Shown one piece after another: positions 24,096 to 32,911 of a stretch of DNA of 64,000 bases. The stretch covers positions 186,001 to 250,000 of the forward strand of contig NZ_FOKE01000007.1 of the NCBI RefSeq assembly GCF_900112065.1, in the 5' to 3' direction. The notes beneath the pieces were generated by a model. It was given only the letters and a program-made list of their open reading frames with translations. It ran no database searches and was not told the DNA's origin. The position numbers and the translations under genes were made by a program. Each line of letters starts with the position of its first letter. The first letter of the stretch is position 1. This DNA comes from Cohnella sp. OV330 (GTDB lineage Bacteria > Bacillota > Bacilli > Paenibacillales > Paenibacillaceae).

Positions 24096-25346
24096 ATGAA
24101 CCGGATGCTCGCTTTCGTGCTCGTGGTTCTCGTTTCGTTCGGCGTTATCGCGGCTACCAGCCCGTATTTGCTGGACAAGACGAAGCTAGGGCTCGATTTG
24201 CAAGGCGGCTTTGAAATTTTGTACGAAGCATCCCCGCTCTCGGGATCGGGCGAAGTCACGAAGGATTCGCTCAACAAGACGGCCGAGAGCATCAAGAAGC
24301 GGATCGACGCGCGAGGCGTCGGGGAATCCGAAGTGACGCCGGAAGGCAAGAACCGGATCCGCGTCAAGATCGCGGGCGTCGCCGACGAGGCGGAAGTCCG
24401 CAAGATGCTGCAAAAACCGGCCGTCCTTACTTTCCGCAGTGCGGACGGTTGCGCTGCGGACGCTGGATATTGCAAGGTCGAATTGCAAGGCAACGAGTTC
24501 AAGGAAGGCGCCGCGAAGGTCGAGTACAACCAACTCCGGGAACCGCTCGTCGCCATCCAGGTCAAAGACAAAAAGAAGTTCGAGGAAATCTCGACGCGTC
24601 TCCTGGGCAAGCAGCTCGCGATCTACCTCGACGAGGACCTGCTGTCCGATCCGACCGTACAGGGCGTATTCACCGACGGCACGGCTACCATCTCCGGCCA
24701 GCCGACGCCGGCCGACGCCAAGGCGCTGGCCGACACGATCAACCTCGGCGCGCTGCCGCTGAAGCTGACCGAGAAGTATACGCAAAGCGTAGGCGCGACG
24801 CTCGGCAAGAAGTCGCTCGAAGAGACGCTGCTGGCCGGCATCATCGCATCGGTCGCCATCTTTGTTTTCATGGTCGTTTTTTATCGTCTTCCCGGCGTCA
24901 TCGCAGGCTTCTGCTTGCTCGTGTTCGTCTGGCTGCTGATCGGCGTCTTCTGGCTGATGGGCGCGACGCTGACGCTGCCCGGCATCGCCGCGTTCGTACT
25001 CGGCATCGGCATCGCGGTCGACTCGAACATCATCACGGCCGAACGGATCAAGGACGAGATCCGCACGGGCAAGAGCATCGCGTCGTCGCTGCGGTCCGGC
25101 AACAAGAACAGCTTCCGCACGATCATCGACGCGCATATCACGAACATCATCGCCGGCGCCGTGCTTTACTTTATCGGCCAAGGTTCGGTCAAGGGCTTCG
25201 CGGTCGTGCTGCTCGCGTCGATCATCTGCAACATCGCGACCAACATCTTCCTGCCCCGCTACTTGATGCACCTGCTCGTGAAGAGCGGCAAGTTCAACAA
25301 GGTCGGCTACTATGGCGTAAAGGAGAGTGAAATCCGTGCGCTATAA
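24096..25346 (+). CDS. secD: protein translocase subunit SecD
   Basis: The 416-residue SecD begins with a membrane helix (MNRMLAFVLVVLVSFGVIA), then DKTKLGLDLQGGFEILYEA, an extracytoplasmic domain (about residues 40-235) and five C-terminal helices with PGIAAFVLGIGIAVDSNII. It uses the proton gradient to finish protein export. B. subtilis has one fused SecDF; here SecD and SecF are separate. I prefer the ATG at 24096 with AAAGGGG upstream; a TTG at 24066 is possible. Its 3' end overlaps secF by 11 bp. Confidence 0.95.
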   Translation: MNRMLAFVLVVLVSFGVIAATSPYLLDKTKLGLDLQGGFEILYEASPLSGSGEVTKDSLNKTAESIKKRIDARGVGESEVTPEGKNRIRVKIAGVADEAEVRKMLQKPAVLTFRSADGCAADAGYCKVELQGNEFKEGAAKVEYNQLREPLVAIQVKDKKKFEEISTRLLGKQLAIYLDEDLLSDPTVQGVFTDGTATISGQPTPADAKALADTINLGALPLKLTEKYTQSVGATLGKKSLEETLLAGIIASVAIFVFMVVFYRLPGVIAGFCLLVFVWLLIGVFWLMGATLTLPGIAAFVLGIGIAVDSNIITAERIKDEIRTGKSIASSLRSGNKNSFRTIIDAHITNIIAGAVLYFIGQGSVKGFAVVLLASIICNIATNIFLPRYLMHLLVKSGKFNKVGYYGVKESEIRAL

Positions 25347-26244
25347 GTTTCACGACATCGACTGGATCAAATGGAGCAAGCCTTTCTTCATCGCTTCGCT
25401 CGTTATCGTGCTGATCGGCATTTTGTCGCTCTCCATCCGGGGGCTGAACTACGGCATCGACTTCCAATCGGGCACGTCGGTGGACATCGCCATCACCAAG
25501 CAAGTGAACGGCGACGACATCAAGGCGTTTCTCGAGAAGGAAGAGCTCGGCGAGTACCACCTGACGACCGCCGCCGAACGACTGTCGATCCGATTCAAGG
25601 CTGCGCTGACGGAAGACCAGCAGAGCAAGCTCGAATCGGACTTCAAGTCCCAGTTCGACGACAAGGCATCGTTCGAAAAGAACATCGTCGACGTCGAGAT
25701 CGCCAAGGAGCAGCAGACGAACGCGCTGCGCGGCGTCCTGATCGCTTCGCTCGGCATCATCATCTATATCGCGATCCGCTTCGAATGGCGGTACGCGATC
25801 TCGTCGGTCATCGCGCTGCTGTATGACGCGTTTATCGTCATCACGTTGTTCTCGATCTTCCATCTGGAAGTCAATCTTCCGTTTATCGTCGCCGTGCTGA
25901 CGATCATCGGTTACTCGATCAACGATACCGTCGTCATTTTCGACCGGATCCGCGAGAACATGCGCTTCGCCAAGGTAAAGTCCGAAGCCGATCTCGCCAA
26001 GGTCGTCAACGACAGCATCACCCAGACGCTGACCCGCTCGATCAACACGGTCATCACCGTCGCCTTCGCCGCCGTCTGCCTCTTCGTATTCGGCAGCGAA
26101 TCGATCAAGATGTTCTCGCTCGCCATGATCTTCGGTTTGATCAGCGGCGCCTATTCCTCCATCTTCATCGCCAGCCCGCTCTGGTTCTGGATGAAACGCA
26201 AAGCGAAGCCTGCCAAGCCCGTCAAGGCGCAGCCGGCGCCTTGA
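25336..26244 (+). CDS. secF: protein translocase subunit SecF
   Basis: The 302-residue SecF pairs with SecD. It has GLNYGIDFQSGTSVDIAI, an extracytoplasmic segment (about residues 40-130) and helices with VAVLTIIGYSINDTVVIFDR and the conserved SITQTLTRSINT. The GTG at 25336 is preferred over the GTG at 25327 because AAAGGAG lies 11 bp from it but only 2 bp from the earlier one. Either way the gene overlaps secD. Confidence 0.95.
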   Translation: MRYKFHDIDWIKWSKPFFIASLVIVLIGILSLSIRGLNYGIDFQSGTSVDIAITKQVNGDDIKAFLEKEELGEYHLTTAAERLSIRFKAALTEDQQSKLESDFKSQFDDKASFEKNIVDVEIAKEQQTNALRGVLIASLGIIIYIAIRFEWRYAISSVIALLYDAFIVITLFSIFHLEVNLPFIVAVLTIIGYSINDTVVIFDRIRENMRFAKVKSEADLAKVVNDSITQTLTRSINTVITVAFAAVCLFVFGSESIKMFSLAMIFGLISGAYSSIFIASPLWFWMKRKAKPAKPVKAQPAP

Positions 26245-26274
26245 CGGAACAAGGAATAGAGGTGTATCGATAAG

Positions 26275-27204
26275 ATGACTCAAAAAAGGACCGGCAAAAC
26301 GCTGCATGGCATCAAGGTTTCCCTGCTCGGGTTGCTCGTACTGTCGGTCTTCAAGGGTCTCGCGGGTTGGTTCACGGGCAGCAAGGCGCTGATGGCGGAC
26401 GCTTGCCATTCGGCCGCCGACTTCGCCGCCGCCGTCAACTCTTATCTGCGGCATCGCCGGGCCATCGCGCCTCGCGGCGCCGCCGAGCGGCAGCGCGAAG
26501 CGGTGGCGGCCGTCGTCTTCGCGGCGCTGCTGCTGCTCGCCGGCCTCGAGATGGCGATCTCCTCGCTGCGCGCGATCGCGTGGGGCGAGGACCGCGCGCC
26601 CGGCTGGGGCGCCGTCATCGTCATCGCGGCCGGCATGGTCGCCCGCGAAGCGCTGATCCTGTACCGCCGCAGCTACGAGCACCGAATGGGACTGCGTCCC
26701 GAAGCGTCGCGTACCGACCGCTCGGACGTGTTCGCGTCGTTGACCGCGCTGGTCGGTACGGCCGGCGCCATGACCGGACAGCTGCTGGACCTGCCCGTCC
26801 TGTACGTGCTCGACCCGGCCGCCGGACTCGTGATCGGCGTCTTCGTACTCCGTATGGGGTACCGGCAGGCGGCTTCCGCCATCGGCGCGGTCGAACGCAG
26901 GCCGATGGACGAGGTGGACGCTCAGACGCTGCTTGAAGTGGTGCAGCGGGTCGACGGCGTCGTCGCCGTCGACGAGCTCAGAGCGAAGGAACACGGTCAT
27001 TACGTGATCATCGACGTCCTTATTCGCGTGAATCCGCGCATCTCGGTATTGGATGGACACGATGTCGCGCAGCGCGTGCGAAGGCAGCTGACCAAGCGGT
27101 TTTTGCATGTGTCGGACGCCAGCGTGCGCGTCGAGCCGTACGATCCGGGCTATCCTTACAAATCGAATCACCAAGAAGAAGAAATGCCTACTTTAATTCA
27201 ATAA
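26275..27204 (+). CDS. cation diffusion facilitator (CDF) family transporter
   Basis: The 309-residue protein starts with helices that contain SKALMADACHSAADF, the CDF TM2 metal site (HxxxD), and has a C-terminal cytoplasmic domain (about residues 205-300) with AKEHGHYVIIDVLIRVNP. TM5 reads EASRTDRSDVFASL, where most zinc CDFs have HHRSD, so one ligand position is altered and metal specificity is uncertain. It exports divalent metal by antiport if it is a standard CDF. It lies between secF and recJ. Confidence 0.85.
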   Translation: MTQKRTGKTLHGIKVSLLGLLVLSVFKGLAGWFTGSKALMADACHSAADFAAAVNSYLRHRRAIAPRGAAERQREAVAAVVFAALLLLAGLEMAISSLRAIAWGEDRAPGWGAVIVIAAGMVAREALILYRRSYEHRMGLRPEASRTDRSDVFASLTALVGTAGAMTGQLLDLPVLYVLDPAAGLVIGVFVLRMGYRQAASAIGAVERRPMDEVDAQTLLEVVQRVDGVVAVDELRAKEHGHYVIIDVLIRVNPRISVLDGHDVAQRVRRQLTKRFLHVSDASVRVEPYDPGYPYKSNHQEEEMPTLIQ

Positions 27205-27208
27205 ATCG

Positions 27209-27242
27209 CTGTGGACTCCGCCGCCCAAGGCGGAGTCCACAG
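27209..27242 (+). terminator. long perfect hairpin between the CDF gene and recJ
   Basis: CTGTGGACTCCGCC and GGCGGAGTCCACAG pair perfectly around GCCCAA. No T-run follows, so it is either a weak terminator or an RNA-processing or mRNA-stability element just ahead of recJ. Confidence 0.55.
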
Positions 27243-27271
27243 TGCTGTAAGGCAGAAAGGAGCGATTCCGG

Positions 27272-29695
27272 GTGAAATCCACCTATCGCTGGGTATTGGC
27301 GGAAGAAGACGACGAAAAAGCGGCCGCTCTCGGCGCGCAGCTTGGGCTGGCGCCGCTCGTCAGCCGTCTCCTCGTGTCGCGGGGCTATCGGGACGCGGAG
27401 GCGGCGGAGCGATTTCTGCATCCTGGGCTCCGCGACCTGCACGATCCCTATTTGCTGCTCGGCATGGAACGGGCCGTGGCCCGGATCCGCCAAGCGATCG
27501 AAGGCGGGGAGCGTATCCGCGTATACGGCGATTACGACGCGGACGGCGTGACCTCGACGGCGCTTATGCACAGGCTTCTCCATCGGCTCGGCGCCGACTT
27601 CGATACATACATTCCGCATCGCAGCAAGGAGGGCTACGGGCTCAACCTGCCCGCGATCGACCTGGCGGCGGAAGCGGGCGTCAAGCTCATCGTGACGGTA
27701 GACAACGGGATCAGCGCGGTAGAGCAGATCGCCTATGCGGCAACGCGCGGCATCGACGTCGTCGTGACCGATCACCATGAACCGCCGGCCGCGTTGCCGA
27801 CCGCGGCGGTCGCCATCGTCAATCCGAAGCAGCCCGGCTGCCCGTATCCGTTCAAGGAGCTCACGGGCTCCGCGGTCGCGTTTAAGCTTGCGCATGCGAT
27901 GCTCGGCGAACCGGATCTCGCGTTCGCGGACGTAGCGGCAATCGGCGTCGTCGCGGACTTGATGCCGCTGACCGGCGAAAATCGCGCGATCGTGAAGCTG
28001 GGACTCGAGGAGATGAACGCGCGGCCGTCACCGGGCATCAAGGCGCTGGCGCAAATTTCCGGCGCCGAGCCGGGGCGGCTTACGAGCGGCCGCATCGCTT
28101 TCGGGCTCGCGCCGCGGCTGAACGCGGGCGGCAGGCTGGCCGAAGCGGATACGGCGCTGCGGCTTCTCATCACCGCCGACCAGAGCGAAGCCGAGCTGTT
28201 GTCGGCAGAGCTTGACATGCTGAATCAGGAACGACAGCAGCTGGTAGAGGACACGCTCGTCCAAGCCGACGCCGCTTGGCAGGCGATCGCGGCTGCCCAC
28301 GGCGGGCGAGGCCCCGCGGTGATCGTCGTCGCGGGCGAAGGCTGGAACGCGGGCATCGCCGGCCTTGTCGCCTCGAAGCTCGTCGAGCGTTACTACAAGC
28401 CGACCGTCGTTCTTGCGGCCGACGCAGCCACGGGCCTGTGCAAAGGCTCGGCGCGCTCGATCGAAGGCTTCGACCTGCATGCCGCGCTCACCGCCTGCGC
28501 GGAGGAGCTGGAGCACTTCGGCGGCCACAAGGCGGCGGCCGGCATGACGATGCGGACAGAGCGGGTCGCCGCGCTGGGCGAGAAGCTGTCCGCGCTCGCG
28601 GAAAGCTGGCTGTCGGCGGACGACTGGATCCCGCGCAAGAAGGCCGACCTCGTCTGCAGAGCTTCCGAGCTGACGCTCGAGGCCGCCGAGCAGCTTCGCG
28701 CGCTCGAACCGTGCGGCATCGGCAATCCTTCGCCCCGATTCGTGCTGCGCGGCGCGGAAGTGATCGACGCCAAGGCGATGGGCAAGGAGAGCAGGCATTT
28801 GCGCGCGGTGCTGGGGCAAGGCGGCCGCAAGCTGGAGGCCGTTTACTTCGGCAGAGGCGCCGACTGCGGCGCCATGCTGGGCTGCGGGACGGCGAACGTG
28901 CTGGGCGAGCTGTCCGTGAACGAGTGGAACGGCAGCAAGCGCGTGCAGCTCATGCTGCAGGATTGGCAGTCGGCCGCGCTGCCCGTGCACGACCGTCGGC
29001 ACGAGGCCGACTGGCGCAGCGCATTGCTGACGCTGGCTGCGGCTGCCGGCTCGGCGGGCCTGCTCGCCGTCGCGGCGAGCGAAGCCGCGGTGGCCGAGCT
29101 GCGCGAGGCGCACGGCGAAGTCGCCGGGCTGACCGTCGCTTCATACGCCGAAGCGGCCGCTGCGGCGTCCGGCGCGGATACGCTGCGCCTCGTGCTCATC
29201 GATCTGCCGGAGGCGGGCGATGGCCTGGAGGGGCTGCGGGGGCTGTTGACCGGCTGCGTCGTCGAGGAGATCCATCTCCTCTCGGCCGGCCGCGCATCGT
29301 CCGGCTCGCGCAGCCGATCGCCGCAGGGCGGACGCATGCCGAGCCGGGAACAGTTCGGCGAAGTGTACGGCCTGCTCAAACGCAAAGGGAGCTGGATCGA
29401 GACGCCGGACGGATTTCTCCGCCAGGTGGCGGAGCGAACCGGCCGGACGCTCGCGGACGTCGTGATGATGCAGGACGTGTTCGAGGAGCTCGGCTTCTTG
29501 CGGCGGAGCCGGGCGTCGGTCGAGATCGTCGCCCAGCCCCCGAAGCGTCAGCTGGAGGAGTCCGCGAGATACCGCAAGGCGCTGCTCCGGTCGGAGGCCG
29601 AGGCGCTGGCCGCGATGTCTCCGGCCGAGCTGCGGAATTGGCTGCGGGCGCTCGCCGAAGGTAACGATGGCAAGCGGCTGAGATCAAGTGTATAA
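27272..29695 (+). CDS. recJ: single-stranded-DNA-specific exonuclease RecJ
   Basis: The 807-residue 5'-3' exonuclease works in recombination and repair. DHH-family motifs are visible as YGDYDADGVTSTALM, VTVDNGISAVEQI and VVVTDHHEPPAA in the first 180 residues. The DHHA1 region contains SARSIEGFDLHAAL and FGGHKAAAGMTM, and the OB fold follows. A C-terminal extension (about residues 560-807) is the Firmicute RecJ_C region. It starts at GTG with AAAGGAG upstream. Between residues about 680 and 700 there is a Ser/Arg-rich linker (GRASSGSRSRSPQGGR). Confidence 0.96.
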   Translation: MKSTYRWVLAEEDDEKAAALGAQLGLAPLVSRLLVSRGYRDAEAAERFLHPGLRDLHDPYLLLGMERAVARIRQAIEGGERIRVYGDYDADGVTSTALMHRLLHRLGADFDTYIPHRSKEGYGLNLPAIDLAAEAGVKLIVTVDNGISAVEQIAYAATRGIDVVVTDHHEPPAALPTAAVAIVNPKQPGCPYPFKELTGSAVAFKLAHAMLGEPDLAFADVAAIGVVADLMPLTGENRAIVKLGLEEMNARPSPGIKALAQISGAEPGRLTSGRIAFGLAPRLNAGGRLAEADTALRLLITADQSEAELLSAELDMLNQERQQLVEDTLVQADAAWQAIAAAHGGRGPAVIVVAGEGWNAGIAGLVASKLVERYYKPTVVLAADAATGLCKGSARSIEGFDLHAALTACAEELEHFGGHKAAAGMTMRTERVAALGEKLSALAESWLSADDWIPRKKADLVCRASELTLEAAEQLRALEPCGIGNPSPRFVLRGAEVIDAKAMGKESRHLRAVLGQGGRKLEAVYFGRGADCGAMLGCGTANVLGELSVNEWNGSKRVQLMLQDWQSAALPVHDRRHEADWRSALLTLAAAAGSAGLLAVAASEAAVAELREAHGEVAGLTVASYAEAAAAASGADTLRLVLIDLPEAGDGLEGLRGLLTGCVVEEIHLLSAGRASSGSRSRSPQGGRMPSREQFGEVYGLLKRKGSWIETPDGFLRQVAERTGRTLADVVMMQDVFEELGFLRRSRASVEIVAQPPKRQLEESARYRKALLRSEAEALAAMSPAELRNWLRALAEGNDGKRLRSSV

Positions 29696-29733
29696 TGCAA
29701 GCTGGCGAACTTGTTCTGAAGGAGCGATTGAGA

Positions 29734-30246
29734 ATGGATTTTAAACCATATATTCGCGTTATTCCCGATTTTCCCGTACCCGGGATCCGATTCAAGGATA
29801 TTACGACCCTGCTAAACAACGGCGAGGTATACCGCGCCGCCATCGACGAACTTAAAGAACGCGTGAAGGACTGGGAGATCGATATCGTCGCCGGTCCCGA
29901 AGCGCGCGGCTTCGTCATCGGCGCGCCGCTCGCGCTGGCGCTCGGCGTCGGCTTCGTGCCGATCCGCAAGTCGGGCAAGCTCCCCGGCGAGACGGTAGAA
30001 GCCGGCTACGACCTGGAGTACGGCAAAGACACGCTGGCCGTGCACAAGGACGCGATCCAACCGGGCCAGCGCGTGCTCATCGCGGACGATCTGCTGGCTA
30101 CGGGCGGCACGATCGCGACGACGATCAAGCTCATCGAGCAGCTTGGCGGCGAGATCGTCGGCGCCTCCTTCTTGATCGAGCTGAGCTATCTCGACGGACG
30201 GGACAAGCTCAAGGGCGCGCGCGTCGAGTCGCTGGTCCAGTACTAA
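29734..30246 (+). CDS. apt: adenine phosphoribosyltransferase
   Basis: The 170-residue enzyme salvages adenine to AMP with PRPP. It begins MDFKPYIRVIPDFPVPGIRF and contains AGPEARGFVIGAPLAL and the PRPP motif RVLIADDLLATGGTI. Length and sequence are standard. I chose the ATG at 29734 with AAGGAG upstream, because the in-frame extension to 29695 overlaps recJ and is not conserved. The recJ-apt-relA order is that of Bacillales, but here a regulatory and efflux block is inserted between apt and relA. Confidence 0.97.
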   Translation: MDFKPYIRVIPDFPVPGIRFKDITTLLNNGEVYRAAIDELKERVKDWEIDIVAGPEARGFVIGAPLALALGVGFVPIRKSGKLPGETVEAGYDLEYGKDTLAVHKDAIQPGQRVLIADDLLATGGTIATTIKLIEQLGGEIVGASFLIELSYLDGRDKLKGARVESLVQY

Positions 30247-30280
30247 CCGAATATCGCGGCGAATCGCGGCACAGCTGCCG

Positions 30281-30319
30281 AGGCCGGACGTTCCGCCTGC
30301 CGGAGCGTCCGGCCTTTTT
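30281..30319 (+). terminator. rho-independent terminator after apt
   Basis: GGCCGGACG and CGTCCGGCC pair perfectly and are followed by TTTTT. Confidence 0.92.
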
Positions 30320-30358
30320 GCGGTCTCGTTCCCTTCCCGGCCGTTCGGTTCGCTTGAT

Positions 30359-30413
30359 CTTCAGCCGATCTTCAGCATCGCCTCAGAGTCGCTTCAGCGC
30401 CTCGAAGCATAAT
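30359..30413 (+). promoter_or_regulatory. response-regulator-type operator array and promoter (array 1)
   Basis: Four hexamers, CTTCAG (30359), CTTCAG (30370), CCTCAG (30381) and CTTCAG (30392), lie at an exact 11-bp pitch. After a 10-bp gap comes CATAAT (30408-30413) as -10; there is no -35. This is how OmpR/PhoB-family regulators activate promoters: the operator takes the place of the -35. The array lies upstream of the first response regulator gene, so autoregulation is likely. Confidence 0.75.
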
Positions 30414-30456
30414 GGGAATACACGAATAGCGGGCAACGCAGAGGGGCGACATCGCG

Positions 30457-31140
30457 ATGAATCCAATCAAAGGCATACGTATTCTCGCCGTAGACGACGA
30501 ACCGAACATTTTGCAATTTTTAGAGCTGGGATTGGTCAATGAAGGCTTCGAGGTACAGACCGCGCCCGACGGAATGACGGCGATCAACCTGGCCAAGAGC
30601 TTTAAGCCGCATGTCGCTATCCTGGACGTGATGATGCCAGGCATGGACGGCTTCGAGGCTTGCAAGCTGCTGAAGAAAACCGAGAACGTGGCGGTTATCA
30701 TGCTCACGGCCAAGGACGAGGTGGACGATCGGGTCAAAGGGCTTTTGCTGGGCGCGGACGACTATATGTCCAAGCCGTTCAGCTTCGAGGAGCTGCTGGC
30801 CCGCATTCACGCGCGTGTTCGCAACCAATTTCCGCTCATGTCCGGCCAGGCCGTGTTCGGTCCGATCAGCATCGACGACCGGCGCAAGGAGATCAGCCTT
30901 AGCGGCCGGGTGCTGGAGCTGTCGCCGACCGAATACGAGCTGCTCAAATACATGGTCATCAACCATGGCATCGTGCTGAGCAAGGCGCTCATCCTCGACA
31001 AGGTTTGGGGCTACGATTTCGGAGGCGACGAAAACATCGTCGAGGTGTACATCCGATCGCTGCGCGAGAAGCTCGGGGACAAGGAACATCAGTTGATCCG
31101 CACGCTGCGCGGCGCGGGCTACAGGATCGATCTGCCATGA
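30457..31140 (+). CDS. OmpR/PhoB-family response regulator (system 1)
   Basis: The 227-residue protein has a receiver domain with the acidic pair D13-D14, phosphoacceptor D57 (AILDVMMPGMD) and lysine K104 (SKPFSFEELLAR), and a winged-helix DNA-binding domain (about residues 130-227) with LSPTEYELLKYMVINHG and VWGYDFGGDENIVEVYIRSL. The cognate kinase gene overlaps its stop by 4 bp. The operator array upstream suggests it controls itself and the efflux operon next door. The signal is unknown. Confidence 0.93.
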   Translation: MNPIKGIRILAVDDEPNILQFLELGLVNEGFEVQTAPDGMTAINLAKSFKPHVAILDVMMPGMDGFEACKLLKKTENVAVIMLTAKDEVDDRVKGLLLGADDYMSKPFSFEELLARIHARVRNQFPLMSGQAVFGPISIDDRRKEISLSGRVLELSPTEYELLKYMVINHGIVLSKALILDKVWGYDFGGDENIVEVYIRSLREKLGDKEHQLIRTLRGAGYRIDLP

Positions 31141-32708
31141 GGCGGGCGTCCGGGGGCGCCCCGCGAACGCAACTGAAGGGCTCGCTGCGTCTTCAGCTGC
31201 TGTCGCGGTCGCTGCTCGTGGTGGCGGTGCTGCTGGTGTTCATCGGATTGTTCCAGTACGTGCTCATGCGCAAGTTCACTTACGAGAACAAAGCTTCCGC
31301 GCTCCGAAGCCAGATCCTGTCGCTGCCGCCGGACATCTGGCGGGACCGCCAGGGACATGGCGCCTCAGGCGTCGACCGCACGATGAAGTCCGGGTTCGGG
31401 CTGGGCATCGGCAAACCGCAGGACGAGGACGATACGGACGGCTGGAGGGATGGGGAAACGGGGCAAACGGACGCATCCGGCGAGATGCGAGGCCGTTATT
31501 ACGTCCCGGATGCGACCGTCGTCCTGATCGGGACCGATCTGAGCTTCACGACGTTGTCCGAATGGACGGATCAGGCGGAGCCGCCGCGGCTCTCCGACGA
31601 GACGTACCAGTCGGCCATGAATAGCGGGGAGGGCGAGCCGGGGGGCGCGGACTACCGGATCGCGAAAGATGCCGAAGGCCGCGAGCAGCTCGTGGTTCTT
31701 CGTTCGCTCGGCAAGGACGGTCAAGGCTCCGGCGTCATTCAGATCAGCACGGGCACGGAAGAGCTCAAGCGGACGCTGAACGGCCAACTGCTGATGTTCG
31801 GCGCTCTATCGCTGCTGGCGCTGTTCGCGGGGCTGCTTGCGCTGCTGCCCGTGCTGCGTCGCACGCTAACGCCGCTGTCCGAACTGGTCGACAAGGTCGA
31901 ACGGATCGACGCCGGCAACCTGGACGAACAATTCCCGGCGATCGCGAAGCCGGTGGAGATCGGACGGTTGTCCGCTTCCTTCAACGGCATGCTGTCGCGG
32001 CTAGGCGATGCGTTCGAGACCGAGAAGGAAGCGAAGGAGCATATGCGGCAATTCGTAGCGGACGCCTCGCATGAACTGCGAACGCCGCTCACTTCGATTC
32101 ACGGCTTTCTGGAGGTGCTGCTGCGGGGCGCATCGAACAATCCCGAGCAGCTCGAGCGCGCGCTTCGCAGCATGCACGGCGAGTCGGAGCGGCTCCGCAA
32201 GCTGGTCGGGGACCTGCTGACGCTGGCGAAGCTCGATCAACGGGGCGGCGTTCATGCCGTCCGCGGCAACCTGAGCGACACCCTGCGCGAGATGGAGCCG
32301 CAGCTGCGGATGCTGGCCGGCGCCCGCGAGGTCGGGTTCGCGCTGCCGGAGGGCATGTACTGCCTGTACGATCCGGATAAGATCAAGCAGGTCGTGCTCA
32401 ATTTGTTTCACAACGCCGTTCAGCACACGGATGCGGAGGAGGGAGCCATCACGCTCTCGATCCGTCGCTCGGACGGCCACGTGCATCTCGACGTCGGCGA
32501 CAACGGCTCCGGCATCGACGCCGCGCACCTGCCGCATGTATTCGACCGTTTCTACCGAAGCGACTCTTCCCGCACGCGCAAATACGGGGGGGCCGGACTC
32601 GGGCTGTCGATCTCCAAGTCGATCGTCGACGCGCTCGGCGGCGGCATCGGGGTTACGAGCGAGCCAGGCCGGGGCACCATCTTTACGATTCTTTTGCTCG
32701 AAGCCTGA
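31137..32708 (+). CDS. sensor histidine kinase (system 1)
   Basis: The 523-residue kinase has a first membrane helix (about residues 21-41), an extracytoplasmic sensor of about 175 residues (including an acidic segment around residues 95-110), a second helix (about 215-240), HAMP (about 240-295), a HisKA domain with H312 in ADASHELRTPLTS and a HATPase with NLFHNAVQHT, DVGDNGSGID and GGAGLGLSISKSIV. The sensor region is not recognised. ATG lies inside the response regulator stop (ATGA overlap), so the pair is co-translated. Confidence 0.93.
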   Translation: MRRASGGAPRTQLKGSLRLQLLSRSLLVVAVLLVFIGLFQYVLMRKFTYENKASALRSQILSLPPDIWRDRQGHGASGVDRTMKSGFGLGIGKPQDEDDTDGWRDGETGQTDASGEMRGRYYVPDATVVLIGTDLSFTTLSEWTDQAEPPRLSDETYQSAMNSGEGEPGGADYRIAKDAEGREQLVVLRSLGKDGQGSGVIQISTGTEELKRTLNGQLLMFGALSLLALFAGLLALLPVLRRTLTPLSELVDKVERIDAGNLDEQFPAIAKPVEIGRLSASFNGMLSRLGDAFETEKEAKEHMRQFVADASHELRTPLTSIHGFLEVLLRGASNNPEQLERALRSMHGESERLRKLVGDLLTLAKLDQRGGVHAVRGNLSDTLREMEPQLRMLAGAREVGFALPEGMYCLYDPDKIKQVVLNLFHNAVQHTDAEEGAITLSIRRSDGHVHLDVGDNGSGIDAAHLPHVFDRFYRSDSSRTRKYGGAGLGLSISKSIVDALGGGIGVTSEPGRGTIFTILLLEA

Positions 32709-32716
32709 TTATAGTC

Positions 32717-32752
32717 AAGCTGCCTCTCCCTCGCGGGAAGGCAGCTTTTTTT
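32717..32752 (+). terminator. rho-independent terminator after the system 1 kinase
   Basis: AAGCTGCC and GGCAGCTT pair and are followed by seven T residues. It isolates the kinase from the efflux operon. Confidence 0.9.
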
Positions 32753-32797
32753 GACCGAATGCCTTCGCCGCCGTCGCTAGCCTCCTTGCGCGCCCTC

Positions 32798-32874
32798 GTT
32801 CAGGCAACCTTCAGCATCGGCTCATGAAGCGCTCAGTTCGAGTTAAGGGAGCATTCAGACCCGCCGCCTATAGT
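32798..32874 (+). promoter_or_regulatory. response-regulator-type operator array and promoter (array 2)
   Basis: Six hexamers at an exact 11-bp pitch: GTTCAG (32798), CTTCAG (32809), GCTCAT (32820), GCTCAG (32831), GTTAAG (32842) and ATTCAG (32853). A 10-bp gap leads to TATAGT (32869-32874). The geometry is the same as in array 1. Transcription would start near 32881, upstream of the small frame at 32912 and the efflux operon. Confidence 0.72.
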
Positions 32875-32911
32875 TAGGGGCATGGAGCTTTCGTCCCGAG
32901 GAGTGACCGGC

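Noticed and set aside
25294..27174. 626-residue minus-strand frame opposite secF and the CDF gene
   Set aside because: It spans two well-supported plus-strand genes and their junction, and its translation is Arg/Asp/Gly-rich without any motif.
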